In this document: positions 23,952 through 31,171 of the stretch, piece after piece
How the letters are laid out: each line of letters starts with the position of its first letter
How positions within the stretch are numbered: position 1 is the stretch's first letter
NCBI GenBank assembly: GCA_034678545.1
Contig: JAXDBS010000056.1
Location: 1 to 33,409 of the forward strand
Direction: 5' to 3'
DNA length: 33,409 nucleotides
Source: UBA5614 sp034678545
GTDB taxonomy: Bacteria; Cloacimonadota; Cloacimonadia; Cloacimonadales; Cloacimonadaceae
Translations under genes and position numbers: made by a program
Notes under the pieces: generated by a model
Seen by the model: the letters and a program-made list of their open reading frames with translations, nothing else
The model's database searches: none
What the model was told of the DNA's origin: nothing

Positions 23952-25154
23952 ATGAAGACGATCATTATTCTCGGTGACGGCATGGCGGATTATCCGGTTC
24001 CCGAACTGGGCGGCAAAACACCTTTGCAGGCCGCGATAAAACCGCATATAGACAAGCTGGCTTCTCTCGGGCGGTGCGGGATGTACAAAACAGTTCCGGA
24101 CGACATGCCCCCCGGTTCGGAAGTGGCAAATCTGGCCGTGCTGGGTTATGACGTGCGCAGTGTTTATCAGGGCAGGGGCGTACTGGAAGGCGCCGCCATG
24201 GGCGTAGAACTGGCAGCGGACGATCTCGCCATGCGCTGTAATCTGATCTGCCTGGAGAATGAAAAGATCAAGAATCACTCGGCCGGGCACATCACCACGG
24301 AAGAGGGGCGTATCCTGGTCGAAGCTCTTAATGCAGCCTTTGCCGATGAGAGGATGCGCTTTTTTCCCGGGGTCAGTTATCGCCACCTGTTTGTTCTTAA
24401 GCATGGGAGTCCCGAGCTTAAACTAACTCCGCCGCACGATGTGCCCGGCACGCCTTGGGAAACTGTTTTGCCCCAAGCGAAGGGGAGAGGGGGAGAGCCA
24501 ACGGCAGCCATTCTCACAGACCTGATCATCCGCTCCCGGAACGTCCTGGGATCGCATCCCGTGAACCTGGACAGGATAAAAAAAGGCAAGGATCCCGGCA
24601 ACTGCATTTGGTTCTGGTCTGCCGGCAAACGTCCCCAAATGAAGACATACCGGGAACTGTTTGGGAAATCCGGAGCGGTGATCTCTGCCGTCGACCTTTT
24701 GCATGGGATCGGTGTTTACGCCGGTTTTAGGATCATCAAGGTGGAAGGTGCGACAGGGTTATACGACACAAATTACGAAGGCAAGGTCCAGGCTGCCCTG
24801 GAGGCCATCCGTGAGGTTGACCTTGTCTATCTGCACATTGAAGCTGCTGACGAAGCCGGCCACGAAGGCAACGCGCAGCTCAAGACAAAATGCATTGAAG
24901 CCCTGGATGGAAGAGTCGTCCGGCCGATCCTGGAATATGTCCGGGATCATTCTGAACCTGTCGCTGTCGCGTTTTTGCCTGACCATCCAACTCCCTGCAG
25001 CGTGCGCTCACATGTTCATGATCCGGTTCCATTCGTGATTTGGAAACCGGGTGTTGAAGCAGATGAAGTTCATCAGTATGATGAGGTGAGTTGCCAAAAG
25101 GGAGCATTCGGTCTGCTCCGGGGAGACGAGTTCATTCATCACCTCCTGCAGTGA
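23952..25154 (+). CDS. aPGAM-family protein, proposed homoserine kinase
   Basis: 400 residues of the alkaline-phosphatase-like, cofactor-independent phosphoglycerate mutase family of archaeal type. Metal-site blocks: IIILGDGMADYPVPELGGKTPLQAA at the start, PPGSEVANLAVLGYDV, the NHSAGHITTEEGR region, IEAADEAGHEGN and LPDHPTPCSVRSHVHDPVPF. A subset of this family that lies in threonine operons has been proposed as a non-GHMP homoserine kinase (the TIGR02535 concept). Here it starts 3 bp after thrC, and no standard thrB is in the window. That context makes homoserine kinase the better guess over glycolytic mutase, but it is inference. It has no ribosome-binding site of its own, suggesting coupling to thrC. 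Confidence 0.82.
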   Translation: MKTIIILGDGMADYPVPELGGKTPLQAAIKPHIDKLASLGRCGMYKTVPDDMPPGSEVANLAVLGYDVRSVYQGRGVLEGAAMGVELAADDLAMRCNLICLENEKIKNHSAGHITTEEGRILVEALNAAFADERMRFFPGVSYRHLFVLKHGSPELKLTPPHDVPGTPWETVLPQAKGRGGEPTAAILTDLIIRSRNVLGSHPVNLDRIKKGKDPGNCIWFWSAGKRPQMKTYRELFGKSGAVISAVDLLHGIGVYAGFRIIKVEGATGLYDTNYEGKVQAALEAIREVDLVYLHIEAADEAGHEGNAQLKTKCIEALDGRVVRPILEYVRDHSEPVAVAFLPDHPTPCSVRSHVHDPVPFVIWKPGVEADEVHQYDEVSCQKGAFGLLRGDEFIHHLLQ

Positions 25155-25323
25155 ATCTCAATCCTTGAAACAGGCCGTTTATACCGAAACTTAGCATATC
25201 CAGGACAACATACCATTACACAAAAGTGCTTTGATTCGCATTTATTCCTGTTTGAACAATTTGCTGGACAAAAAGGTATGTCCTCAGAAGTTGGTGCTCT
25301 GAACAGCCTTGAGGAGTATCCTT

Positions 25324-26799
25324 ATGCCAGACAAAGAAAACAGAATTAATTACAAGGAACTGAAAGAAGACTATCTTCGCCTGCTCGAAGAGTCCTTTCA
25401 ACAAACTGCTGAATTTAACAAGGGTGACGTGGTGGAAGGTGTGATAGCCACCATCAATGATAATTTCATTGTCATCAATCTGGGCGGAAAGTTCGACGCC
25501 TATGCCGATAGAAACGAATTTGCAGATGAGAACGGCCAGCTGAATTATAAGGCGGGTGATACTCTCAAAGGCTTCATCGTGGACCGCAACGACCAGGGAT
25601 TTGTCATCGGCAAGAGCCTGACGAAGCAATTCGTGGACAAGAACGGCATCAAGGATGCCTTTGAGCGTAAGATCCCTGTTCAGGGCAAAGTTTACGGCGC
25701 CACCAAGGGCGGATTTAATGTCGATGTATTGGGCGCCCGCGCTTTTTGCCCCATGTCCCAGATTTCGCATCGGATAGCTGAAGATCCCAGCGAGTTCATA
25801 GGCAAGAACCTGGATTTTGAGATCATAGAATGCGCGGAAAACTGCCGCCGGATAGTGGTTTCACACCGCACCTTGGAAGAGCGGGTCCTGGATGATAAGA
25901 AAGCCAAGGCGATGGAACAATTAGCAGTGGAGCAGAGCGTCAAGGGCAAGGTGATGCGCCTGACCAATTTCGGCGCGTTTGTTGACTTGGGCGGTGTGGA
26001 AGGCCTCCTGCATGTTTCCGAAATCTCCTGGCACCATGTGGTCCGTCCTCAGGATGTGCTGCAGACGGGGCAGGAAATTGACGTCAAGATCCTCAAGATA
26101 GAGGGCGACAAGATCTCTCTCTCCATGAAAGCTTTGCTGGAAAATCCCTTTGCGCTGGCCATGAAAGAAATCAGGGAAGGAGACGTGGTCAACTGCCGAG
26201 TCTTGCGCCTGCATAATTTCGGCGCATTCGTCGAGCTCAAGCCTGGTGTGGAAGGCCTTATCCCAGTTTCTGAGATGTCCCGCACCCGCATGATCGGCCA
26301 TCCCAAGGAAATCCTGAAGGAAGGCGATTACGTGGAGGTACAGATCCTGCGTATCGATGAAGTGAACCAAAAGATATCCCTTTCGCTGAAAGCCTTGCAG
26401 AAAGACCCATGGGACGAGATGGACGATGTGATCTCCATCGGCAAAGAAATAGCCGGGGTCGTGGAAAGCTCCACCAACTTTGGCGTTTTCGTTTCTCTGG
26501 GTGAAGGCTTCACCGGCCTGCTGCCCCGCTCACGGATGCGCAAGACCGATTCCTTCAAGCCCGGCGACGAGGTCACGTTGTCGGTTACGGCAGTGGACAA
26601 GGATCAGCACCGCATAACGCTGGATTACACTGACGCTGCCTCCAATCCCGTGGAAAGGGACGATTCCGGCCGTCGTGACGAACGCGATTTCAGAGACCGC
26701 GACCGCAAGCCACGCCGCTCACGCGACAGAAATGAGGAATGGCGGCGCTATGCCAACCAGAAACCGGCCACCGATGACAATCCCTTCAAGGATCTTTAA
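25324..26799 (+). CDS. rpsA: Ribosomal protein S1 homologue, five S1 domains
   Basis: An RNA-binding protein of the small ribosomal subunit that helps mRNAs dock. ATG 25324 is chosen over a TTG at 25309 because GAGGAG lies just before it; 491 residues. Five OB-fold S1 repeats: about 25-90 (GDVVEGVIATINDNFIVINL), 108-180 (VQGKVYGATKGGFNVDVLG), 197-267 (VKGKVMRLTNFGAFVDLGG, HVSEISW), 281-355 (VNCRVLRLHNFGAFVELKPG, PVSEMS) and 369-437 (IAGVVESSTNFGVFVSLGEG). Repeats 3-5 have the standard RNA-binding faces; 1 and 2 are more divergent, as in ribosome-docking repeats. E. coli S1 has six. The tail is Arg/Asp-rich (DERDFRDRDRKPRRSRDRN). No gene is seen in the 169-bp gap before it. Confidence 0.92.
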   Translation: MPDKENRINYKELKEDYLRLLEESFQQTAEFNKGDVVEGVIATINDNFIVINLGGKFDAYADRNEFADENGQLNYKAGDTLKGFIVDRNDQGFVIGKSLTKQFVDKNGIKDAFERKIPVQGKVYGATKGGFNVDVLGARAFCPMSQISHRIAEDPSEFIGKNLDFEIIECAENCRRIVVSHRTLEERVLDDKKAKAMEQLAVEQSVKGKVMRLTNFGAFVDLGGVEGLLHVSEISWHHVVRPQDVLQTGQEIDVKILKIEGDKISLSMKALLENPFALAMKEIREGDVVNCRVLRLHNFGAFVELKPGVEGLIPVSEMSRTRMIGHPKEILKEGDYVEVQILRIDEVNQKISLSLKALQKDPWDEMDDVISIGKEIAGVVESSTNFGVFVSLGEGFTGLLPRSRMRKTDSFKPGDEVTLSVTAVDKDQHRITLDYTDAASNPVERDDSGRRDERDFRDRDRKPRRSRDRNEEWRRYANQKPATDDNPFKDL

Positions 26800-26810
26800 T
26801 CAGGATAGTG

Positions 26811-26835
26811 ATCAGGCAGGCTGACTGCTTCTGAT
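26811..26835 (+). other. Hairpin just after rpsA
   Basis: ATCAGGCAG and CTGCTTCTGAT pair over nine bases with a two-base bulge and a GCTGA loop, 12 bp after the rpsA stop. No T-run follows directly; an AT-rich stretch (atatatat) does. It may protect the mRNA 3' end ahead of the stronger terminator 18 bp further on. Confidence 0.4.
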
Positions 26836-26852
26836 ATATATATTCGCTTATG

Positions 26853-26891
26853 AAAGACGGATGGTTTGGAAAGGACAAATCATCCGTTTTT
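26853..26891 (+). terminator. Strong intrinsic terminator between rpsA and lysS
   Basis: AAAGACGGATGGTTT pairs with AAATCATCCGTTTTT around a nine-base GGAAAGGAC loop: about 15 pairs including two G-U, with a 7-bp ACGGATG/CATCCGT core. The stem starts in an A-run and ends in a T-run, so it could work from both strands. It separates rpsA from lysS. Confidence 0.8.
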
Positions 26892-26949
26892 GCCACAAGC
26901 CGCTCATTAACCAGACGGGTAAACGGATAACAGTTTTTAGGTGGTAAAT

Positions 26950-28446
26950 ATGGACGCAAACACCAATCAATTACTCAGGCTGCGCAGGGAAAAACTGCAG
27001 AAGATTATTGCGGCGGGGATCGATCCCTACCCGATCGCATCGCTCCGCACGCACAAAGTCGGCGAACTGCTCTCCGACAAAGAACACTGGATCAGTTCGG
27101 AACAATATGTATCAGTTTGTGGCAGGCTGGTTGCAATGCGCCGCCAGGGTAAACTTGGCTTTGGCAATATCGAGGACGACAGCGGGCGGATCCAGATCTA
27201 TGTAGCTCAAAATCTGACCGGCGAGCAGAATTATGAAGTGTTCAAACTCTGTGATACCGGCGACTTTGTTCAGGTGGACGGCACTCTCTTTTTCACGCAG
27301 GCCGGCGAGTATTCGATCAAGGTCACGGGTGTGACCCTGCTCGGCAAGAATCTCAGGCCCCTCCCGGCTGTGAAGGAAAAGGTCATTGACGGGCGCACCG
27401 TCCGCTACGATGAATTTGCCGACATCGAACTGCGCTACCGCAAGCGTTATCTTGACCTGCTGCTCAATCCGGCGCACCGCCAGGTCTTTATCCAGCGCTC
27501 CCGTATCATCCGCGGCATCAGACGATTTCTGGACAGCCGCGCTTTCATCGAAGTGGAAACGCCGATCCTGCAGCCGCTCTACGGCGGTGCCAATGCACGC
27601 CCTTTCACGACGCATCACAACACGCTGGATGTTGATCTCTATCTCCGCATCGCTTTGGAGCTTTATCTGAAAAGGCTGATCGTGGGCGGCTTCGAGCGCG
27701 TTTTCGAACTGGGCAAGAACTTCCGCAACGAAGGCATGGACAAATTCCACAACCCTGAGTTTTCCATGCTGGAGTTATATCAAGCCTATACTGACCTGGA
27801 AGGCATGCGCGAGTTGACTGAAAGCTGCATCAGATACCTGGCCAAAGAGGTGATCGGCAAGGATATCTTCACATTCCAAGGCCATGAGATCGATCTCGCC
27901 GGAAACTGGAAAACGGCCTCCATGCTTGATCTGGTCAGGGAATATACGGGTTTCGACGCTTCCGCTTTTGATCTGGGGAAACTGACTGCCCTGTGCAATC
28001 AGCACAAGATCGAGATCCCGGCCGGAGCGGGACCCGGCAGGCTTGTCTCTCTCCTGTTTGAGACCTTTGTGGAAGACCAGCTGATCCAACCTACGTTCGT
28101 TACTGATTTCCCGCGTGAGATCTCACCCTTGGCCAAGGCCAAACCGGATAATCCCAATCTTACTGACCGTTTCGAATTGATCATCGCCGGCAGCGAATTT
28201 GCCAACGCTTTCAGCGAACTCAACGACCCGCTCGACCAGAGAGCCAGGTTTGAAGCTCAGGCACGGCTGAAGGAACTGGGTGACGAAGAGGCCAGCGTGG
28301 TGGACGAGGATTTTCTGGAGGCGCTGGAATACGGGATGCCGCCTTTGGGCGGGCTCGGCATTGGCATCGACCGCCTGGTCATGCTGCTGACCGAAAACAA
28401 TTCCATCAAGGAAGTTATCTTATTCCCCCAGATGAAACCTGAATAA
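26950..28446 (+). CDS. lysS: Lysyl-tRNA synthetase, class II
   Basis: Charges tRNA-Lys with lysine in the cytosol. ATG 26950 is chosen because AGGTGG sits six bases upstream; the GTG at 26941 is part of that site. 498 residues, normal. An N-terminal OB anticodon-binding domain (about 55-165: VCGRLVAMRRQGKLGFGNIEDDSGRIQIYV) is followed by the class II core. Motif 1 is RGIRRFLDSRAFIEVETPILQ, motif 2 is FELGKNFRNEGMDKFHNPEFSMLE, and motif 3 is GMPPLGGLGIGIDRLVMLL. Other lysine-pocket pieces are GGANARPF, DFPREISPLAK and ELIIAGSEFANAFSELNDP. It has its own unit after the terminator and is convergent with the znu genes, 17 bp away. Confidence 0.96.
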   Translation: MDANTNQLLRLRREKLQKIIAAGIDPYPIASLRTHKVGELLSDKEHWISSEQYVSVCGRLVAMRRQGKLGFGNIEDDSGRIQIYVAQNLTGEQNYEVFKLCDTGDFVQVDGTLFFTQAGEYSIKVTGVTLLGKNLRPLPAVKEKVIDGRTVRYDEFADIELRYRKRYLDLLLNPAHRQVFIQRSRIIRGIRRFLDSRAFIEVETPILQPLYGGANARPFTTHHNTLDVDLYLRIALELYLKRLIVGGFERVFELGKNFRNEGMDKFHNPEFSMLELYQAYTDLEGMRELTESCIRYLAKEVIGKDIFTFQGHEIDLAGNWKTASMLDLVREYTGFDASAFDLGKLTALCNQHKIEIPAGAGPGRLVSLLFETFVEDQLIQPTFVTDFPREISPLAKAKPDNPNLTDRFELIIAGSEFANAFSELNDPLDQRARFEAQARLKELGDEEASVVDEDFLEALEYGMPPLGGLGIGIDRLVMLLTENNSIKEVILFPQMKPE

Positions 28447-28463
28447 GGCGCTGTTGAGCTGGA

Positions 28464-29258
28464 CTAATTCCGTTTTCTGCAGAGCAGCAGAGTCAGCAGG
28501 AATAGCACAAACTCAACCATTACGATCACTGCGCCCGTGGGCAGATTAAACTGCCACGAGCATAGAAATCCAAGCACTGAGGCCAGGGCTGCGATCACAA
28601 TACTGACCGCTACCGCTGATTTAAGTCTTTTGGCGATCCTGAAAGCAATGGAGGCCGGCAGGATCAATTGCGCAGTCACCAGGATTATGCCTGCGATCTT
28701 GACCGCCACCACGATGTTGACCGCCAGCAGCAGCAATAATCCGTAATACACGGGTTTGGCCTTTATCCCAAAGACCTCCGAGACTGCCAGGTTGTAAGTC
28801 AGATAAAACAATTCCTTAAAGAAGACCAGGACAAACAGCAGATTGGCCAAGACCAGCGCTCCAAGCTGCCAAAGGTCAGAACGGTTCACCAGCAGAATAT
28901 TGCCAAACAAATAACTGGCCAGGTCAAAGCTGTAATCCTTTTTTAGAGCGATCAGAATGATTCCCAGTGCCATGGCCACCGATAAAAATATGGTGATGAC
29001 ATTGGATTCCTCGGTCCGGAAAAACCTGGAGACAAAGCCGATCAGCGCTGCCACGCCCACCACGAAAAGCAATGTTGTCAGGCTAAGGTTCAGGCCCAGC
29101 AGCAGGGCCAGGGCGATCCCGGCAAAAGCGATATGGGACAGCGCCTCCCCCATGTAGGCAATTTTCTTCAGAGTGACAAAGGGAGAAAGTACCGCCAGCG
29201 CCGTACCGGTCAGCAGCGCGCCCAGCAGGGCGTGAACCAGGAAAGCATAGGAAAGCAT
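28464..29258 (-). CDS. znuB: Metal ABC transporter permease (ZnuB/MntB-like)
   Basis: 264 residues with about eight membrane helices, of the ABC-3 permease family that moves Zn or Mn across the inner membrane. Typical pieces: the opening FLVHALLGALLTGTALAVLSPFVTLKKIAYMGEALSHIAFAGIALA, NILLVNRSDLWQLG, LAVSEVFGIKAKPVYYGLLLLLAVNIVVAVKIAGIILVTAQLILPASIAFRIAKRL (with the cytoplasmic EAA-like contact region) and a hydrophobic C-terminus. It follows znuC with one base between. The metal is inferred from the partner binding protein. Confidence 0.88.
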   Translation of the reverse strand: MLSYAFLVHALLGALLTGTALAVLSPFVTLKKIAYMGEALSHIAFAGIALALLLGLNLSLTTLLFVVGVAALIGFVSRFFRTEESNVITIFLSVAMALGIILIALKKDYSFDLASYLFGNILLVNRSDLWQLGALVLANLLFVLVFFKELFYLTYNLAVSEVFGIKAKPVYYGLLLLLAVNIVVAVKIAGIILVTAQLILPASIAFRIAKRLKSAVAVSIVIAALASVLGFLCSWQFNLPTGAVIVMVEFVLFLLTLLLCRKRN

Positions 29259-29259
29259 C

Positions 29260-29988
29260 CTAATAATCCTTCTCGATCAATTTCAAGCCGTCCCCAAAGG
29301 TGCTGTGAATGTGCTCGGCAGTCAGCAGTTCGGTTTGGGTGTGGCAGTGCAGGGTGCGGTTCAGGCAGACCAGGAAGGTGCAGTATTTGTTCAGCATGTT
29401 GAGGTCGTGGCTGATGGTGATAATGGTCTTGCCTTTTTTATGCAGATCAGCCAAGAGGTCGAAAAAGCTTACTACGCCAGGCTTGTCTATTCCGGCTTCA
29501 GGCTCGTCCAGGATCAGGTAATGGCTGCCGGTTAGCAAAGCCCTCGCCAGAAGCGTTCTTTGCCATTCGCCACCTGAAAGGTTTCCGATCCGTTCACTGC
29601 CCAGGTGCGGGATCCCTGTTTGTTCAAGGGCTTCCCGGGCACGTTGCTTGTCTTGCCGGCTGAACCTCTGCCATGCTTTCTTGGAGGAGGCCAGGCCCAT
29701 GAGCGCTACGTCAGTCACGGTGGCAGGGAACTGCCTGTCAAAACTCTCGTTTTGGGGTAGGTAACCGATGCGGTTGGACTTAAGCCAACCAGTGTTTTTC
29801 CGGCCTTCGATGAGTACTTCGCCTTCATAATCCTCGATGAGGTTCAGCAGGATTCTGATCAAGGTTGATTTGCCTGCGCCGTTGGGGCCGATCACAGCTA
29901 CAAACTCATGAGGAGCAATGGTGAGGTTAATATCCTGAAGGATGGATTTCCCGTTGATGCTGTAATCTATGTTTTTAAACTCGATCAT
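29260..29988 (-). CDS. znuC: Metal ABC transporter ATPase (ZnuC-like)
   Basis: 242 residues, one ATPase domain. Walker A GPNGAGKSTL near residue 34, Q-loop GYLPQNESF, signature LSGGEWQRTLLARALL, Walker B YLILDEPEAGID, D-loop and the switch histidine in TIISHDLNML. SDVALMG and ATVTD are typical of the metal-uptake ATPase branch. It is encoded between the binding protein (6-bp gap) and the permease (1-bp gap). Confidence 0.9.
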   Translation of the reverse strand: MIEFKNIDYSINGKSILQDINLTIAPHEFVAVIGPNGAGKSTLIRILLNLIEDYEGEVLIEGRKNTGWLKSNRIGYLPQNESFDRQFPATVTDVALMGLASSKKAWQRFSRQDKQRAREALEQTGIPHLGSERIGNLSGGEWQRTLLARALLTGSHYLILDEPEAGIDKPGVVSFFDLLADLHKKGKTIITISHDLNMLNKYCTFLVCLNRTLHCHTQTELLTAEHIHSTFGDGLKLIEKDY

Positions 29989-29994
29989 GCTGCT

Positions 29995-30912
29995 TCACAG
30001 TCCGGCTTTGATCAGCAGCCAGTTCTGCCAAAGGTAGTCAGCGATCGTTTTTGCCTGCAGGGTAGTGCCCAGGTCGTCATACTGCCTGATCTGCAGATTG
30101 AGTTCTTTGGCTAATGTTTCAGCCGGCTTGGGGTTCAATCCCGGTTCGATAAAGATTGTTTTGATCTGGTGTTTCCGCACTTTGTCTGCCAGTTGTTTCA
30201 GTTGTTGCGGAGCGGGGTCTTTGCCGGCGGAAGGCTGGACCGCGCCCAGGAAGAGGATATCAAAATGATCGAAGAAATACTCAAAAGCGTTGTGCAGAGT
30301 GATTACGGCCGGCTCTTTTAGACGCTCTCTCTCCGACCTGATCCTGAGGTTGACCTGTTTAAGGCTGTCGATCATGGCATTAGCCCTCGGTGCCATAAAA
30401 CCGGCGTGTTTAGGGATGCGCCGGGCAAGTTCTGATTCAAGTCCGGATACTATCCTAATCAGCAGTTCCGGCGAGGTCCAGATGTGCGGGTTGGTCCCCT
30501 GGTGGGAATGACCCTCATGGTTTTCCTGCTCTGCTGTTATATTCATGTGCGTGTTAATGAGCTCTGCCATTCCGGGCAAGTCGGCGGCACAGACGTGCTT
30601 TGAACCCAGCCCAGCCAGAGTACGAGCAAGATTGGTTTCCAGTCCCAGTCCGTTGGATATGACCAGGTCAGCCTGCTGCAGCCCTGCTATATCCTGCGGA
30701 CCGGGAGACCAAGTGTGGGGGGAGGCGTTTGGCGGGATCAGCGTTTTAAACGTTGCCAAAGTGTCAGTCAGTTCTCTGATGATCAGTTCATAAGGATAAA
30801 TTGTAGTTATAATAAGATATTTCTCGCCCTGGTGCTGAGGCTTGCGAACACATCCCAAAAATACAACGGCTGCGAAGAGAACGATCGCGCAGGCAATTCT
30901 GAAGCTGCTCAT
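29995..30912 (-). CDS. znuA: Metal-binding lipoprotein of ABC transporter (ZnuA-like)
   Basis: 305 residues. The N-terminus is a lipoprotein-type signal ending VVFLGC, so it is likely an envelope lipoprotein. Cluster A-1 binding-protein blocks: YPYELIIRELT, the first ligand histidine in NASPHTWSPGPQD, a short histidine-rich loop (ENHEGHSHQG) before NPHIWTSPELL, VITLHNAFEYFFDHFDI and IFIEPGLNPKPAETLAKEL. The loop favours zinc over manganese, but this is inference. ATG 30912 has AAGGA six bases upstream. No convincing Zur or other operator was found upstream. Confidence 0.88.
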   Translation of the reverse strand: MSSFRIACAIVLFAAVVFLGCVRKPQHQGEKYLIITTIYPYELIIRELTDTLATFKTLIPPNASPHTWSPGPQDIAGLQQADLVISNGLGLETNLARTLAGLGSKHVCAADLPGMAELINTHMNITAEQENHEGHSHQGTNPHIWTSPELLIRIVSGLESELARRIPKHAGFMAPRANAMIDSLKQVNLRIRSERERLKEPAVITLHNAFEYFFDHFDILFLGAVQPSAGKDPAPQQLKQLADKVRKHQIKTIFIEPGLNPKPAETLAKELNLQIRQYDDLGTTLQAKTIADYLWQNWLLIKAGL

Positions 30913-31171
30913 CAGTGTTCCTTTATGAATATAATTAACAATTTACTCCTAATGTTTGTATATGCCTGATGTCAATGAAAATCGGGGTGCCATGCAGCCG
31001 AAAGGCTTTGCCAATATCCGCTGTTGCCTGCTTGCACTACTTACCCAATACGGACCCAATACGGACTTGGTCCGTATTGGGTAAGTAATGCTTCCAGGAA
31101 GGGAACGGGAAAGAACATAGCTGTAAAAGGGAATTGGGGCATTCCGGAAGCTGCGGAATTGTTGGGGAGGT
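30913..31171. other. 259-bp region between the CapA-type gene and znuA
   Basis: It contains the 58-bp palindromic element at 31034-31091 and nothing gene-like. The part next to znuA is AT-rich and holds a small TAATTA-centred dyad (30930-30945) that could be an operator, but it does not match a known metal-regulator box closely enough to call. Confidence 0.5.
31034..31091. repeat. Long palindrome of 11-bp GTCCGTATTGG units
   Basis: Two 23-base arms (31034-31056 and 31069-31091) are inverted copies with one mismatch; the inner 18 pairs are perfect, around a 12-base loop. A second copy of the motif in the loop allows a competing hairpin CCCAATACGGAC-TTG-GTCCGTATTGGG. Outer units end GTAAGTAGTGC or GTAAGTAATGC. 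It is the same family as bases 1-35. It lies 80 bp past the CapA gene stop and 122 bp before znuA, both minus strand. Confidence 0.85.

Noticed and set aside
23229..24404. 391-codon antisense frame spanning thrC and the aPGAM-like gene
   Set aside because: It crosses two well-supported opposite-strand genes and their junction, and carries no family motif.
23952..25154. Simple annotation as glycolytic phosphoglycerate mutase
   Set aside because: The fold agrees, but tight linkage to thrC makes the proposed homoserine kinase role the better guess; kept as an alternative.
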